A stretch of DNA of 34,553 nucleotides from an uncultured Holophagaceae bacterium (GTDB taxonomy: Bacteria > Acidobacteriota > Holophagae > Holophagales > Holophagaceae): assembly GCA_903927605.1 (NCBI GenBank), contig CAIYNT010000138.1, positions 1 to 34,553 on the forward strand. The letters run 5' to 3'. Shown in pieces: positions 8,238-16,668 of the stretch. Position 1 is the first letter of the stretch. Each line of letters begins with the position of its first letter. The notes under the pieces are model-generated. The model was not told the DNA's origin. It saw nothing but the letters and a program-made list of their open reading frames with translations, and made no database searches. Made by a program: the position numbers and the translations under genes.

Positions 8238-8699
8238 TTGCCCGAGTCCCTTCGCACCCGCCTCATGCGCTGGGGCTTCAACCTTTGGCCCTGCTACCGG
8301 GGCACCGGGGCCCGGGTCACCTTCATCGCCGGTGACTGGCGCGAGGTGCGTGTTCGCCTGCCTTTGTCCTGGCGTACCCGGAACTACGTCGGCACGATCT
8401 TCGGCGGCAGCCTCTACGCGGCGGTTGACCCCTTCTTCATGATCATGCTCATGAAGAACCTGGGCCCCGAATACCTGGTCTGGGACAAGGCCGCCACCAT
8501 CCGCTTCCGGAAGCCTGGGCGTAGTCCCCTCAGCGCCTCCTTCCGGCTGGATGAAGTTGAACTCACGGACATCCGCCGCCTGTTGCTGGAGCTCCCCAAG
8601 GTGGACCGATCCTACACGATCCAGCTGGTGGATGCAGCGGGAGTGAGCCACGCGGAAGTGGAGAAAGTGATCCACATATCCCTTCGCAAATCTTCCTGA
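8238..8699 (+). CDS. DUF4442 hotdog-fold thioesterase-like protein
   Basis: A 153-residue protein with the features of DUF4442, a hotdog-fold group related to PaaI/YiiD thioesterases. A conserved core reads WRTRNYVGTIFGGSLYAAVDPFFMIMLMKNLGP, followed by VWDKAATIRFRKPG. Such proteins are thought to act on acyl-CoA or acyl-ACP thioesters, but few are characterised. The frame starts with TTG 8238, eight bases after the glpX stop; ATG 8265 would remove nine residues and has no better ribosome site, so the start is uncertain. It is probably cotranscribed with glpX by proximity. Confidence 0.8.
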   Translation: MPESLRTRLMRWGFNLWPCYRGTGARVTFIAGDWREVRVRLPLSWRTRNYVGTIFGGSLYAAVDPFFMIMLMKNLGPEYLVWDKAATIRFRKPGRSPLSASFRLDEVELTDIRRLLLELPKVDRSYTIQLVDAAGVSHAEVEKVIHISLRKSS

Positions 8700-8743
8700 T
8701 AGGCTTTTACCCTCATCTTACGAGGCTATTCATCGCTTCCCCC

Positions 8744-8827
8744 CTGCCTGAATTCTATGAGGCCTTCGGTTGCGCCGATGGTACTGCCATGAAGCGTGAT
8801 GTGAAGATACGGCCGGCCATCTGGTAG
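8744..8827 (+). pseudogene. 3' remnant of a second M13 metallopeptidase gene
   Basis: Twenty-seven codons and a stop encode LPEFYEAFGCADGTAMKRD and end RPAIW, nearly identical to the C-terminus of the intact M13 peptidase downstream (LPEFFEAFGCKDGDPMKRD ... RPAIW). No upstream coding continuation is found in this frame. The resemblance continues past the stop into the next gene's leader (to about 8893), matching 10800-10949. It looks like the tail of a tandem paralogue whose body was deleted. Confidence 0.88.
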
Positions 8828-8876
8828 TTCCTGCTCCGAAATGCTGCGCACTCCGAAGTTAGTGAAAGGAAACGGA

Positions 8877-10883
8877 ATGAAGATTCGATCTGCTCTGCTT
8901 GCCCTGGCGCTGCTGGCGCCGCTGTCCGCCCAGCTGCCCTACAAGGGGTTCAACCCGGCCAACATGGATGCCTCGGTGAAGCCCTGCCAGGACTTCTTCG
9001 ACTACGCCGTCGGGGGTTGGGCCAAGCGTACGGCCATCCCGGCGGAATATGATCGGTACGGCGTGGACCAGGAGATCGACGTCCGCACCCACCAGATCCT
9101 GAGGGAGATCATGGAAGCCGCGGCCGCTGCCAAGGCCGCCCCAGGTTCAGAGACGCAGAAGGTCGGGGATTTCTACGGTAGCGGGATGGACGAGGCGGGC
9201 ATCGAGCGGCTCGGCATCACGCCCCTGAAGCCGCTCCTGGCCCGCATCGACGAAGTGAAGGACGCCGCCAGTCTGACTTCGGTGTTGGCCGACCTGCATC
9301 GGGTGGGAGCCTTCGCGGCCTTCTCCTTCAGCGTGGAACAGGACGACAAGGAGAGCAGCCGGTACACCATGATGTTGGGCCAGGGCGGCCTGGGCCTGCC
9401 GGATCGGGACTACTACCTGAAGGACGATCCCAAGTCCAAAGAACTCCTCGCCGCCTACCGGGCCCATGTGGCGAAGACTCTCAGCATGGCGGGCTTCGAC
9501 GCCAAGGACGCTGACCGGATTTTGGCCCTGGAGACGCGCCTTGCCAAGGCCAGCATGACCCGGGTGGAGCAGCGGGATCCCAACGCCATCTACCACGCCC
9601 TGACGCCGGACCAGCTCAAGGCTGCAGCACCTGGGTTCTCTGCAGGCCAGTACCTGATGGCCCTTGGGGTGCCCACGCCGGACCGCTACGTGGTCCGCCA
9701 GCCCGCCTTCCTGGCCGAGCTTGGCCGCATGATCCAGGATCTGACCACAGAGCAGTGGCGCGTCTACCTGCGCTGGACCCTGCTACGCAGTGCCGCCCCC
9801 GCCCTGCCGAAGGCCTTCGAGCAGGAAGCCTTCGCCTTCTATGGCACTCGGCTCCAGGGCACCACCGCCCAGCATCCCCGTTGGAAGCGGGTGATGTTTG
9901 CGGCTGACCACGGGCTGGGCGAAGCCCTCGGCAAACTCTATGTCCAGCGCGCCTTCCCCTCCAGCAGCAAGGCCAAGGTGCTGACCATGGTCGAGAACCT
10001 CCGCTCGGCCCTGAAAGCGCGTATCGAAGGACTCGAGTGGATGAGCGCCCCCACCAAGGCCAAGGCCCAGCAGAAGCTGGCCGCCATGCGCGTGAAGATC
10101 GGCTACCCCGATGGGTGGCGCGATTACGCCAGGCTCAACATCCGGCGCCAGGCCTATGTCCTGAATGTACTGGAGACCCGCCGCTTCGAGTTCCAGCGCC
10201 GTCTCGAGCACCTGGGCAAGCCCATCGACCGGAACGAATGGGACATGACACCCCAGACCAACAACGCCTACTACAGCCCCACCATGAACGAAATCGTGTT
10301 CCCGGCGGGCATCCTGCAGCCGCCCTATTTCGACGACACTGCGGATGATGCAGTGAACTACGGCAACATCGGCGCCACCATCGGCCATGAGATGACCCAC
10401 GGTTTCGATGACGAGGGGCGCCAGTACGATGGTGAGGGCAACCTCAGGAGCTGGTGGACCGCCGCGGATGAGAAGGCCTATAACGACCGGGCCGAGCTGG
10501 TGGCCAGGCAGTTCGACGCCTACGAGCCCCTGCCCGGCCTGCACCTGAACGGCCACCTCACACTGGGCGAGAACATCGCCGACCTGGGCGGCCTCAAGAT
10601 CGCCTGGGGTGCCTGGAAGCTGAGCCAGAAGGGCAGGCCACCTGTCGGCAGGATCGGCGGCTTCACGCCCGAGCAGCGCTTCTTCCTGGGCTATGCCGAG
10701 ACCTGGCGGACCCTCGTGCGCGAGGAGGCCGCCCGCATGTACGTGGTCACCGATCCTCACAGCCCCGCCAAGTTCCGCGTCAACGGGCCGCTTTCCAACC
10801 TCCCCGAGTTCTTTGAAGCCTTCGGCTGCAAGGATGGGGATCCCATGAAACGCGATGAAAAGCTGCGGCCGGCCATCTGGTAA
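8877..10883 (+). CDS. Secreted M13 family (neprilysin/PepO-like) zinc metallopeptidase
   Basis: A 668-residue M13 endopeptidase. The start is ATG 8877, with GAAAGGAAAC upstream; the frame is open from 8841 but those codons belong to the repeated leader. Residues 1-19 form a signal peptide (MKIRSALLALALLAPLSAQ). The N-terminal domain begins with VKPCQDFFDYAVGGW. The catalytic domain has NAYYSPTMNEIVFPAGILQPPYF, the zinc motif HEMTH (His504, Glu505, His508) followed by GFDDEGRQYD, and the third ligand motif ENIADLGG (Glu565, Asp569). The C-terminal RPAIW is typical of the family. M13 enzymes cleave oligopeptides; this one acts outside the cytoplasm. It heads a block of C69, M1 and OPT genes, consistent with peptide nutrition. 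Confidence 0.96.
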   Translation: MKIRSALLALALLAPLSAQLPYKGFNPANMDASVKPCQDFFDYAVGGWAKRTAIPAEYDRYGVDQEIDVRTHQILREIMEAAAAAKAAPGSETQKVGDFYGSGMDEAGIERLGITPLKPLLARIDEVKDAASLTSVLADLHRVGAFAAFSFSVEQDDKESSRYTMMLGQGGLGLPDRDYYLKDDPKSKELLAAYRAHVAKTLSMAGFDAKDADRILALETRLAKASMTRVEQRDPNAIYHALTPDQLKAAAPGFSAGQYLMALGVPTPDRYVVRQPAFLAELGRMIQDLTTEQWRVYLRWTLLRSAAPALPKAFEQEAFAFYGTRLQGTTAQHPRWKRVMFAADHGLGEALGKLYVQRAFPSSSKAKVLTMVENLRSALKARIEGLEWMSAPTKAKAQQKLAAMRVKIGYPDGWRDYARLNIRRQAYVLNVLETRRFEFQRRLEHLGKPIDRNEWDMTPQTNNAYYSPTMNEIVFPAGILQPPYFDDTADDAVNYGNIGATIGHEMTHGFDDEGRQYDGEGNLRSWWTAADEKAYNDRAELVARQFDAYEPLPGLHLNGHLTLGENIADLGGLKIAWGAWKLSQKGRPPVGRIGGFTPEQRFFLGYAETWRTLVREEAARMYVVTDPHSPAKFRVNGPLSNLPEFFEAFGCKDGDPMKRDEKLRPAIW

Positions 10884-10949
10884 TCCCCGCTCCGGAAGGC
10901 TGCGCATTCCGGAGCTCGTGAAAGGAAATGGAATGAAATTTCGATCAGC
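10800..10949 (+). repeat. Copy of the repeat that also lies at 8744-8893 (M13 3' end plus following leader)
   Basis: The last 28 codons of the M13 gene, the following spacer and the first bases of the C69 gene closely resemble 8744-8893, including the GTGAAAGGAAA-type ribosome site and the ATGAA(A/G)ATTCGATC start. The two copies flank the M13 gene as direct repeats. Confidence 0.85.
10889..10915 (+). promoter_or_regulatory. 9-bp hairpin just before the C69 ribosome site
   Basis: GCTCCGGAA (10889-10897) and TTCCGGAGC (10907-10915) form a perfect stem with a 9-base loop. It begins 6 bases after the M13 stop and ends 17 bases before the C69 start. There is no T-run, so it is more likely an mRNA-stability or attenuator element than a terminator. 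The upstream repeat copy near 8837-8862 has lost this pairing. Confidence 0.55.
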
Positions 10950-12570
10950 AACGCTTGTCCTGCTTGCCGGCCTCCTGGCCGCAGGCACAGCCCTGGAGGC
11001 CTGCACCAACCTGCTGGTGACCAAGGGCGCGAGCAAGGACGGCTCGACCATGATCACCTATGCCGCTGACAGCCACACGCTCTATGGGGAGCTGGACTTC
11101 AAGCGGGGCACTCGCCATCTGCCGGTCGAGATGCGCGACATCATCGAGTGGGACACGGGCAAGCTCCTCGGGCGCATTCCCGAAGCGCCCGTCACATACA
11201 CCCGCGTGGGGAACATGAACGAGTTCCAGGTGGTGATCGGCGAGACCACCTATGGCGGCCGCAAGGAACTCCAGGTGCCCAGCGGTATCGTGGACTACGG
11301 CAGCCTCATCTACATCGCCCTGGAGCGGGCCAAAACCGCCCGCGAGGCCATCCAAGTGATGACGACCCTGGCTGAGACCTACGGCTACGCCTCCGAAGGC
11401 GAGAGCTTCTCCATCGGTGATCCCAACGAAGCCTGGATCCTCGAGATGATCGGCAAGGGCAAGGGCCAGACCGGCGCGCTCTGGGTGGCCTACAAGCTGC
11501 CGGACGGCACCATCAGCGCCCATGCCAACCAGGCCCGCATCCGCCAGTTCCCCCAGAACGACCCCAACACCGCCCTGTTCGGCAGGGACCTCATCACCTT
11601 CGCCCGAGAGAAAGGCTACTTCAAGGGCGAGGACAAGAACTTCAGCTTCGCTGACACCTATGCGCCGCTTTCCTATGGCGCCCTGCGGTTCTGCGAGGCC
11701 CGCGTGTGGAGCCTCTTCCGCCGGGCCGCACCCAGCCAGGACCTCTCCATCGACTACGTGAAGGCGGTGAAGGGCGCCAAGCCGCTGCCCCTCTTCATCA
11801 AGCCCGATCAGAAGCTGGACGTGCGCGACGCGATCCAGCTCATGCGTGACCACTTCGAAGGCACCGAGTTCGACATGACCAAGGACGTGGGCGCCGGTCC
11901 CTACAAGCTGCCCTACCGCTGGCGTCCCATGAACTTCAAGGTGGACGGCCAGGAGTACCTGCACGAGCGCGCCATCAGCACCCAGCAGACCGGCTTCTCC
12001 TTCGTGAGCCAGAGCCGCTCCTGGCTGCCGGATATCGTCGGTGGGGTGCTCTGGTTCAGTGTGGACGACACCTACACCACGGTCTACGTCCCCATCTCCT
12101 GCGGCATCCGGGAGGCCCCCAAGGCCTTTGCCGTCGGCACGGGGAACTTCAACGAATTCAACTGGGATAGCGCCTTCTGGACCTTCAACTTCGTCTCGAA
12201 CTACACCTACACTCGCTGGATCGACATGATCGTGGATGTCCAGAAGGTGCAGCGCGAGTTTGAAGGCCGCTTCTTCGCCGACCAGGCGGAAGTCGACCAG
12301 AGGGCCCTCGAGCTCTACAAGCAGAATCCGGGTCTGGCGAAGGACTACCTTACCCAGTACGCCGCCAGGAACACCGCCGAACTCATGACCCGCTGGAAGA
12401 AGCTGGGTGAGTTCCTCATCTGGAAATACCTCGATGGCAACGTGCGCAACGAGAAGGGCGAAGTCACGCATCCCAATGCCCCCGAAGATTGGCTGCGCTG
12501 CATCGTCAAGGACCACGGCGAGGTCATCAAGATGAAGAAGGTGGAAGGGTTGGTACCGGACGAGGAGTAG
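10933..12570 (+). CDS. Secreted C69 family dipeptidase (Ntn hydrolase)
   Basis: A 545-residue peptidase of family C69 (PepD/secernin-like). ATG 10933 follows GAAAGGAAATG; an in-frame ATG 26 codons upstream lies inside the preceding gene. A signal peptide (MKFRSATLVLLAGLLAAGTALEA) precedes Cys24. In this family a Cys freed by processing is the N-terminal nucleophile, and the sequence CTNLLVTKGASKDGSTMITYAADSH is the expected active-site block. Other conserved pieces are GNMNEFQVVIGETT, EGESFSIGDPNEAWILEMIGKG and ISAHANQARIRQF. C69 enzymes split dipeptides. The sequence LEAC is only a weak lipobox, so lipid anchoring is unlikely but possible. It lies between the M13 and M1 peptidases in the peptide-use block. 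Confidence 0.92.
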   Translation: MKFRSATLVLLAGLLAAGTALEACTNLLVTKGASKDGSTMITYAADSHTLYGELDFKRGTRHLPVEMRDIIEWDTGKLLGRIPEAPVTYTRVGNMNEFQVVIGETTYGGRKELQVPSGIVDYGSLIYIALERAKTAREAIQVMTTLAETYGYASEGESFSIGDPNEAWILEMIGKGKGQTGALWVAYKLPDGTISAHANQARIRQFPQNDPNTALFGRDLITFAREKGYFKGEDKNFSFADTYAPLSYGALRFCEARVWSLFRRAAPSQDLSIDYVKAVKGAKPLPLFIKPDQKLDVRDAIQLMRDHFEGTEFDMTKDVGAGPYKLPYRWRPMNFKVDGQEYLHERAISTQQTGFSFVSQSRSWLPDIVGGVLWFSVDDTYTTVYVPISCGIREAPKAFAVGTGNFNEFNWDSAFWTFNFVSNYTYTRWIDMIVDVQKVQREFEGRFFADQAEVDQRALELYKQNPGLAKDYLTQYAARNTAELMTRWKKLGEFLIWKYLDGNVRNEKGEVTHPNAPEDWLRCIVKDHGEVIKMKKVEGLVPDEE

Positions 12571-12577
12571 TGCAAGG

Positions 12578-12598
12578 CTGAAAACCTACGTTTTTCAG
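12578..12598 (+). terminator. Possible intrinsic terminator after the C69 gene
   Basis: CTGAAAA (12578-12584) pairs with TTTTCAG (12592-12598) across a short loop containing CCTACG, 8 bases after the C69 stop. The 3' arm itself supplies the T-run. The stem is AT-rich and short, so strength is uncertain. Confidence 0.4.
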
Positions 12599-12637
12599 TG
12601 AGGAAATGAAAGCAAGAATGGCCAAAGACCATTCCCA

Positions 12638-12666
12638 GGGCGGGCCCTGCGAAGCGGGGCCCGCCC
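12638..12666. other. Perfect 10-bp GC hairpin between the C69 and M1 genes
   Basis: GGGCGGGCCC (12638-12647) and GGGCCCGCCC (12657-12666) enclose the loop TGCGAAGCG. It lies in the 167-bp gap and argues against a coding start at ATG 12606. No T-run follows. Confidence 0.7.
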
Positions 12667-12737
12667 AGTTCACGGACACTTGTGACTGCCACCCATCTTG
12701 CCGCCGTGGGATCATGTCCGGTTTCCATGAGGCTCTT

Positions 12738-14516
12738 ATGCACCGCCCTGATCCGCATTCCTACTACGATGCTGCGCAGCCCAAGGCCCGCCGCCTGCGC
12801 CTGAAGCTGGGGGTGGATTTCCTCTCCAAACGCATCGACGGGGAAGTAGTGCTGGAATTTGGTGGTGCGGTAGCGGGACCGCTGGATCTTGACACCAAGG
12901 GCCTGGAGATCCGCTCGGTACAGGTACCGGGCCGAGGGCCCATCCCCTGGGAACTTGGCCCCGTGGACCCCATTCTGGGCCAGCGCCTGCGGCTCGAGGT
13001 GCCCGAAGGCACCCAGGAAGTGACCATCACCTATGGAACGGCCGCCGATGCCATGGCCCTCCAGTGGCTGGATTCCGAACAGACCGAAGGCAAGGTCGCG
13101 CCGTACCTCTTCAGCCAGTGCCAGCAGATCCACGCCCGCACCATGGTGCCCTGCCAGGACACGCCCCTCGTCCGCATCGCCTATAAGGCCGAAGTGAACG
13201 TGCCCGAAGGCCTCACGGCTGTGATGTCCGCAGGCCCCACGGGCGATGAAGCCCTCGGGGGAGGCCGCCATGTCTTCCGCTTCGCCATGCCCCAGCCCAT
13301 CCCCTCGTACCTGCTGGCCCTGGCTGTGGGCCGCCTGGAATCCCGCGACCTCAGCCCGCGCTCCCGAGTGTGGGCCGAACCCGAAACCGTCGCCGCTGCC
13401 GCCTGGGAATTCGCCGGTGTGGAGGACATGATCCTCAAGGCCGAGGGCCTGTTTGGTGCCTACCCCTGGGACCGCTACGACATGCTGGTGCTGCCGCCCT
13501 CCTTCCCCTACGGGGGGATGGAGAATCCGCGCATGACCTTCCTCACGCCAACCTTGCTGGCGGGGGACCGCAGCCTGGTGGACGTGGTGGCCCACGAGCT
13601 GGCCCACAGCTGGACGGGCAACCTCGTCACCAATGCCAGCATGGAGCACTTCTGGCTGAACGAGGGCTTCACCGTGTGGGCCGAGCGGCGCATCCTCCGC
13701 ATCCTCCATGGCGACGATGCCGCTGCCCTGGGCTGGGCTATGGGCCAGAAGGCCCTGGAGGACAGCCTGGACCAGTTCAAGCAGGAACCGCAGCTCACGG
13801 TCCTGCGTATGCATCTGGAGGGCATCGATCCTGATGACGCCTTCTCCAGCATCCCCTACGAGAAGGGCGCCCGGCTGGTGGCGGCCCTGGAGCGCGAAGT
13901 GGGCGAGGACCGCTTCCTCCGTTTCCTCCGCGACTACATGGATGCCTTCCGTTTCACGTCCATCACCACAGAGCAATTCGGCGCCTTCGTGGCCGCCAAG
14001 CTGCCGGGCGCCCTGGAGGCCGTGAACGCCAGTGCCTACCTGGACCTGCCCGGCATGCCTGACACCGCGCCGGAGTTCCGCAGCGGACAACTGGACACGC
14101 TCACCGCGTTGGCCGAAAGCTGGCCGGACGGCGGCCGCCCCAGCGCCCATCAGATCGCCTCCTGGAAGCCTGCCGAGCTGCTGGTCTATCTCCAGAAGCT
14201 GCCGCGTACACTGACCCAGGCCGACTGCGCCTGGCTGAATGAGCATTTCCAGCTCATGGGCCGGGGCAATTACGAAATCCTGGTGGAGTGGCTGACCCTG
14301 GCCGCGATCGCCGACTACGAGCCGGCCTTCCCCCGCATCCGGGAGGTCCTGCTGCGCGTGGGCCGCATGAAGTACCTGCGCCCGCTCTATGGCGCGCTCG
14401 GTCAGCATCCGCGCACCCGTACCATGGCCCGGGAGATCTTCGCCGCTGCCAGTCCCGGCTATCACGGCCTGTCACGCCGGGTGGTGCAAGGCGTGCTGGA
14501 GAAATTCCCCACCTGA
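12738..14516 (+). CDS. M1 family aminopeptidase, leukotriene-A4-hydrolase-like
   Basis: A 592-residue zinc aminopeptidase of family M1, in the LTA4H/aminopeptidase-B branch. These remove N-terminal residues from short peptides. The N-terminal beta domain starts near MHRPDPHSYYDAAQPK. The substrate motif GGMENPRMTFLTP precedes the zinc site HELAHSWTGN (His286, Glu287, His290) and LNEGF (Glu309), and an Armadillo-like C-terminal domain follows as in LTA4H. ATG 12738 is chosen because TGAGG lies five bases upstream and a strong hairpin occupies the region before it; in-frame ATGs at 12714 and 12606 are alternatives. No signal peptide is seen, so it probably trims imported peptides in the cytosol. 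Two OPT transporters follow. Confidence 0.93.
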   Translation: MHRPDPHSYYDAAQPKARRLRLKLGVDFLSKRIDGEVVLEFGGAVAGPLDLDTKGLEIRSVQVPGRGPIPWELGPVDPILGQRLRLEVPEGTQEVTITYGTAADAMALQWLDSEQTEGKVAPYLFSQCQQIHARTMVPCQDTPLVRIAYKAEVNVPEGLTAVMSAGPTGDEALGGGRHVFRFAMPQPIPSYLLALAVGRLESRDLSPRSRVWAEPETVAAAAWEFAGVEDMILKAEGLFGAYPWDRYDMLVLPPSFPYGGMENPRMTFLTPTLLAGDRSLVDVVAHELAHSWTGNLVTNASMEHFWLNEGFTVWAERRILRILHGDDAAALGWAMGQKALEDSLDQFKQEPQLTVLRMHLEGIDPDDAFSSIPYEKGARLVAALEREVGEDRFLRFLRDYMDAFRFTSITTEQFGAFVAAKLPGALEAVNASAYLDLPGMPDTAPEFRSGQLDTLTALAESWPDGGRPSAHQIASWKPAELLVYLQKLPRTLTQADCAWLNEHFQLMGRGNYEILVEWLTLAAIADYEPAFPRIREVLLRVGRMKYLRPLYGALGQHPRTRTMAREIFAAASPGYHGLSRRVVQGVLEKFPT

Positions 14517-14607
14517 TCCCCACCGGGCCCGACCCGTCTCCGCGGCCTTTCAAGCCGATCCACATGCCCGTCTGTCTGATTTCCACCCTATCCTCCACGG
14601 TTGAACC

Positions 14608-16668
14608 ATGAACCTCGATCCGAACCAGGATGGTCTCCGCCTCCCCGAGAACGCCTTCCGGGAATTGAAACAGGGCGAGGATTATCTACCGGTCATCCCA
14701 GCCGATGAGCACCCACCGGAAGTCACCGTGCGGAGCGTGGTCTCGGGCTTCTTCTGGTCCGTGCTGTTCTCGGCGGCAGCAACCTACATCGCCCTGAAGC
14801 TGGGCCAGGGCATCGAGAGCGCCATCCCCATCTCCATCCTGGCAGTCGGGTTCTCCGTCTTCGCCGTGAAGTTCCTGAAGCAGCGTTCCTCCACGTTGCT
14901 GGAGAACGTGAACATCCTGGCCATCGGTGCCACCAGCGGGATCATCGCCGGGGGCAGCGTCTTCGTCATGCCCGCCGTGCACATCCTGGGCCTGAAGACG
15001 AGCTTCTTCCAGATCTTCCTGGTGCCCCTCCTGGGCGGCATCCTGGGTGTGTTCTTCCTCGCCCCCTTCCGCCGCTACTTCGTGCGGGATCTGCATGGCA
15101 AGCTGCCGTTCCCCGAGGCCACGGCCACCACCGAGATCCTCATGGCGGGCAAGCGGGGCGGCCATAGCGCCATCGTGCTCACCTATTCCGCCATCACTGC
15201 CGCCCTGTTCGATTTCATCGGGCCCGCCATGCATGGCTGGGCGGAGAACTTCAGCACCGCCTCCATCGACGCCCTGGGCACCTTCACCACCCGGTTCAAG
15301 GCCGTGTTCTCCATGAACACTGCCGCGGCGGTGCTGGGTCTGGGCTACATCATGGGCCTCCAGTACGCCGCCATCATCATGGCCGGCAGCCTGGTGAGCT
15401 TCCTGGTGCTGGTGCCCCTTTTCGCCCACCTGGGCCAGTTCATTCCGGGCGCCATCTCCACTGGCGCGCTTCCCCTCGGCACCATGGGTTACGAGGACAT
15501 ATTCGCCAACTACGTCCGGCCCGTCGGCATCGGCGGCATCTTCGCCGCGGGAATCATATCGATCCTGAAGATGTCCCCCGTCATCGGGAAAGCTACCAGG
15601 CAAGCCTTCGGGGAGGTCATGCATCTCCTGAAGGGTGGCGCCAAGAAGGTGGAGGATGCCCGCACGGACCGCGCCATGCCCATGAGCGTTAACCTCGTCG
15701 GCATCTTGGCCGTATCCCTCGCCATCCTGCTCTACTTCCGCTTCTCCGTGCTGGCAGGCGAGCCCCGGAGCACCTACCTGGCCCTTGTCTCCACGGCCCT
15801 GACCCTGGTCATCACGTTTCTGTTCGTGGCCGTGAGCGCCTGGGCCGTGGCCATGATCAGCGTGACCCCCATCAGCGGCATGACGCTCACCACCCTCATC
15901 GTGACGGCCGTGGCGCTGGCTTCCCTGGGCCTGGCTGGCAAGAGCGGCATGCTCCAGGTGCTCCTCGTGGGTGGCGTCGTCTGCACCGCCCTCTCCATGG
16001 CCGGGTCCCTGGTCACCCAGTACAAGATCGGCTACTGGCTGGGCGCCACGCCCCGCACCATCGAGGTCAGCAACATCGTGGGCAGCATCGCGGCTTCCCT
16101 GGCCACCACTGCCGTCATCCTCCTCATGGCCAAGGTCTATGGCTTCTCGCCCAGCGCCGCGCACCTGCATCCCCTGCCGGCGCCGCAACCCAATGCCATG
16201 GCCGCAGTGCTGCGGGGCGTGTTCGGGGGCGCCGGCGCGCCCTGGTTCATGTACATCATCGGCGCGGTCATTGCGGCTGCGGTGGAGATGTGCGGCGTTT
16301 CTGGCCTGGCCTTCGCCATGGGCATGTACCTCCCCATGGAGCTGAACTCCCCGCTGGTGCTGGGCGCCGTCGTGGCGTGGTTCGTGAATCGTTCCAGCTC
16401 AGACCCGAAGCTCGCCAAGGCCCGGCACGAGAAGGGGACGCTCGTCGCCTCCGGCTTCATCGCCGGTGGTGCCCTGGTGGGTGTGTTTGCGGCCTTCCTG
16501 AAATTCCTCGAGGACACCACGCACAGCCGCCTCATCCCCGACATCACCGCCTGGAGCGCCTTTGGCGCCTTTGTGGGCGCCTGGGGCAACTGGATCGGAC
16601 TGGTGGTCTTCCTCCTGCTGGCCTGGGGCCTCTACTGGGACGCTTGTCGAGAAAAGGTGGAAGCATGA
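14608..16668 (+). CDS. OPT family oligopeptide transporter (first of a tandem pair)
   Basis: A 686-residue polytopic protein with about 14-16 hydrophobic helices and the bacterial OPT family pattern: a short cytosolic N-terminus (LPENAFRELKQGEDYLPVIP), FSAAATYIALKLGQGIESAIPISILAVG, the FPEATATTEILMAGKRGG loop, GYIMGLQYAAIIMAGS, and near the C-terminus FAMGMYLPMELNSPLVLGAVVAWFV. OPT proteins import oligopeptides or metal chelates, probably driven by protons. The start ATG 14608 has no strong ribosome site. The stop overlaps the next gene's start by four bases (ATGA). Position after three peptidases supports peptides as cargo, but siderophore- or metal-complex transport remains possible for the family. 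Confidence 0.93.
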   Translation: MNLDPNQDGLRLPENAFRELKQGEDYLPVIPADEHPPEVTVRSVVSGFFWSVLFSAAATYIALKLGQGIESAIPISILAVGFSVFAVKFLKQRSSTLLENVNILAIGATSGIIAGGSVFVMPAVHILGLKTSFFQIFLVPLLGGILGVFFLAPFRRYFVRDLHGKLPFPEATATTEILMAGKRGGHSAIVLTYSAITAALFDFIGPAMHGWAENFSTASIDALGTFTTRFKAVFSMNTAAAVLGLGYIMGLQYAAIIMAGSLVSFLVLVPLFAHLGQFIPGAISTGALPLGTMGYEDIFANYVRPVGIGGIFAAGIISILKMSPVIGKATRQAFGEVMHLLKGGAKKVEDARTDRAMPMSVNLVGILAVSLAILLYFRFSVLAGEPRSTYLALVSTALTLVITFLFVAVSAWAVAMISVTPISGMTLTTLIVTAVALASLGLAGKSGMLQVLLVGGVVCTALSMAGSLVTQYKIGYWLGATPRTIEVSNIVGSIAASLATTAVILLMAKVYGFSPSAAHLHPLPAPQPNAMAAVLRGVFGGAGAPWFMYIIGAVIAAAVEMCGVSGLAFAMGMYLPMELNSPLVLGAVVAWFVNRSSSDPKLAKARHEKGTLVASGFIAGGALVGVFAAFLKFLEDTTHSRLIPDITAWSAFGAFVGAWGNWIGLVVFLLLAWGLYWDACREKVEA

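Noticed and set aside
12606..12737. N-terminal extension of the M1 aminopeptidase from ATG 12606
   Set aside because: The extension contains a perfect 10-bp hairpin, is Cys/Pro-rich without family similarity, and a better ribosome site precedes ATG 12738.
12345..14465. 706-codon open frame on the minus strand opposite the M1 aminopeptidase
   Set aside because: No recognisable domain; antisense shadow of a gene with intact zinc motifs.
14686..16188. 500-codon open frame on the minus strand opposite the first OPT gene
   Set aside because: Same low-complexity antisense pattern; the plus-strand OPT protein is clearly real.
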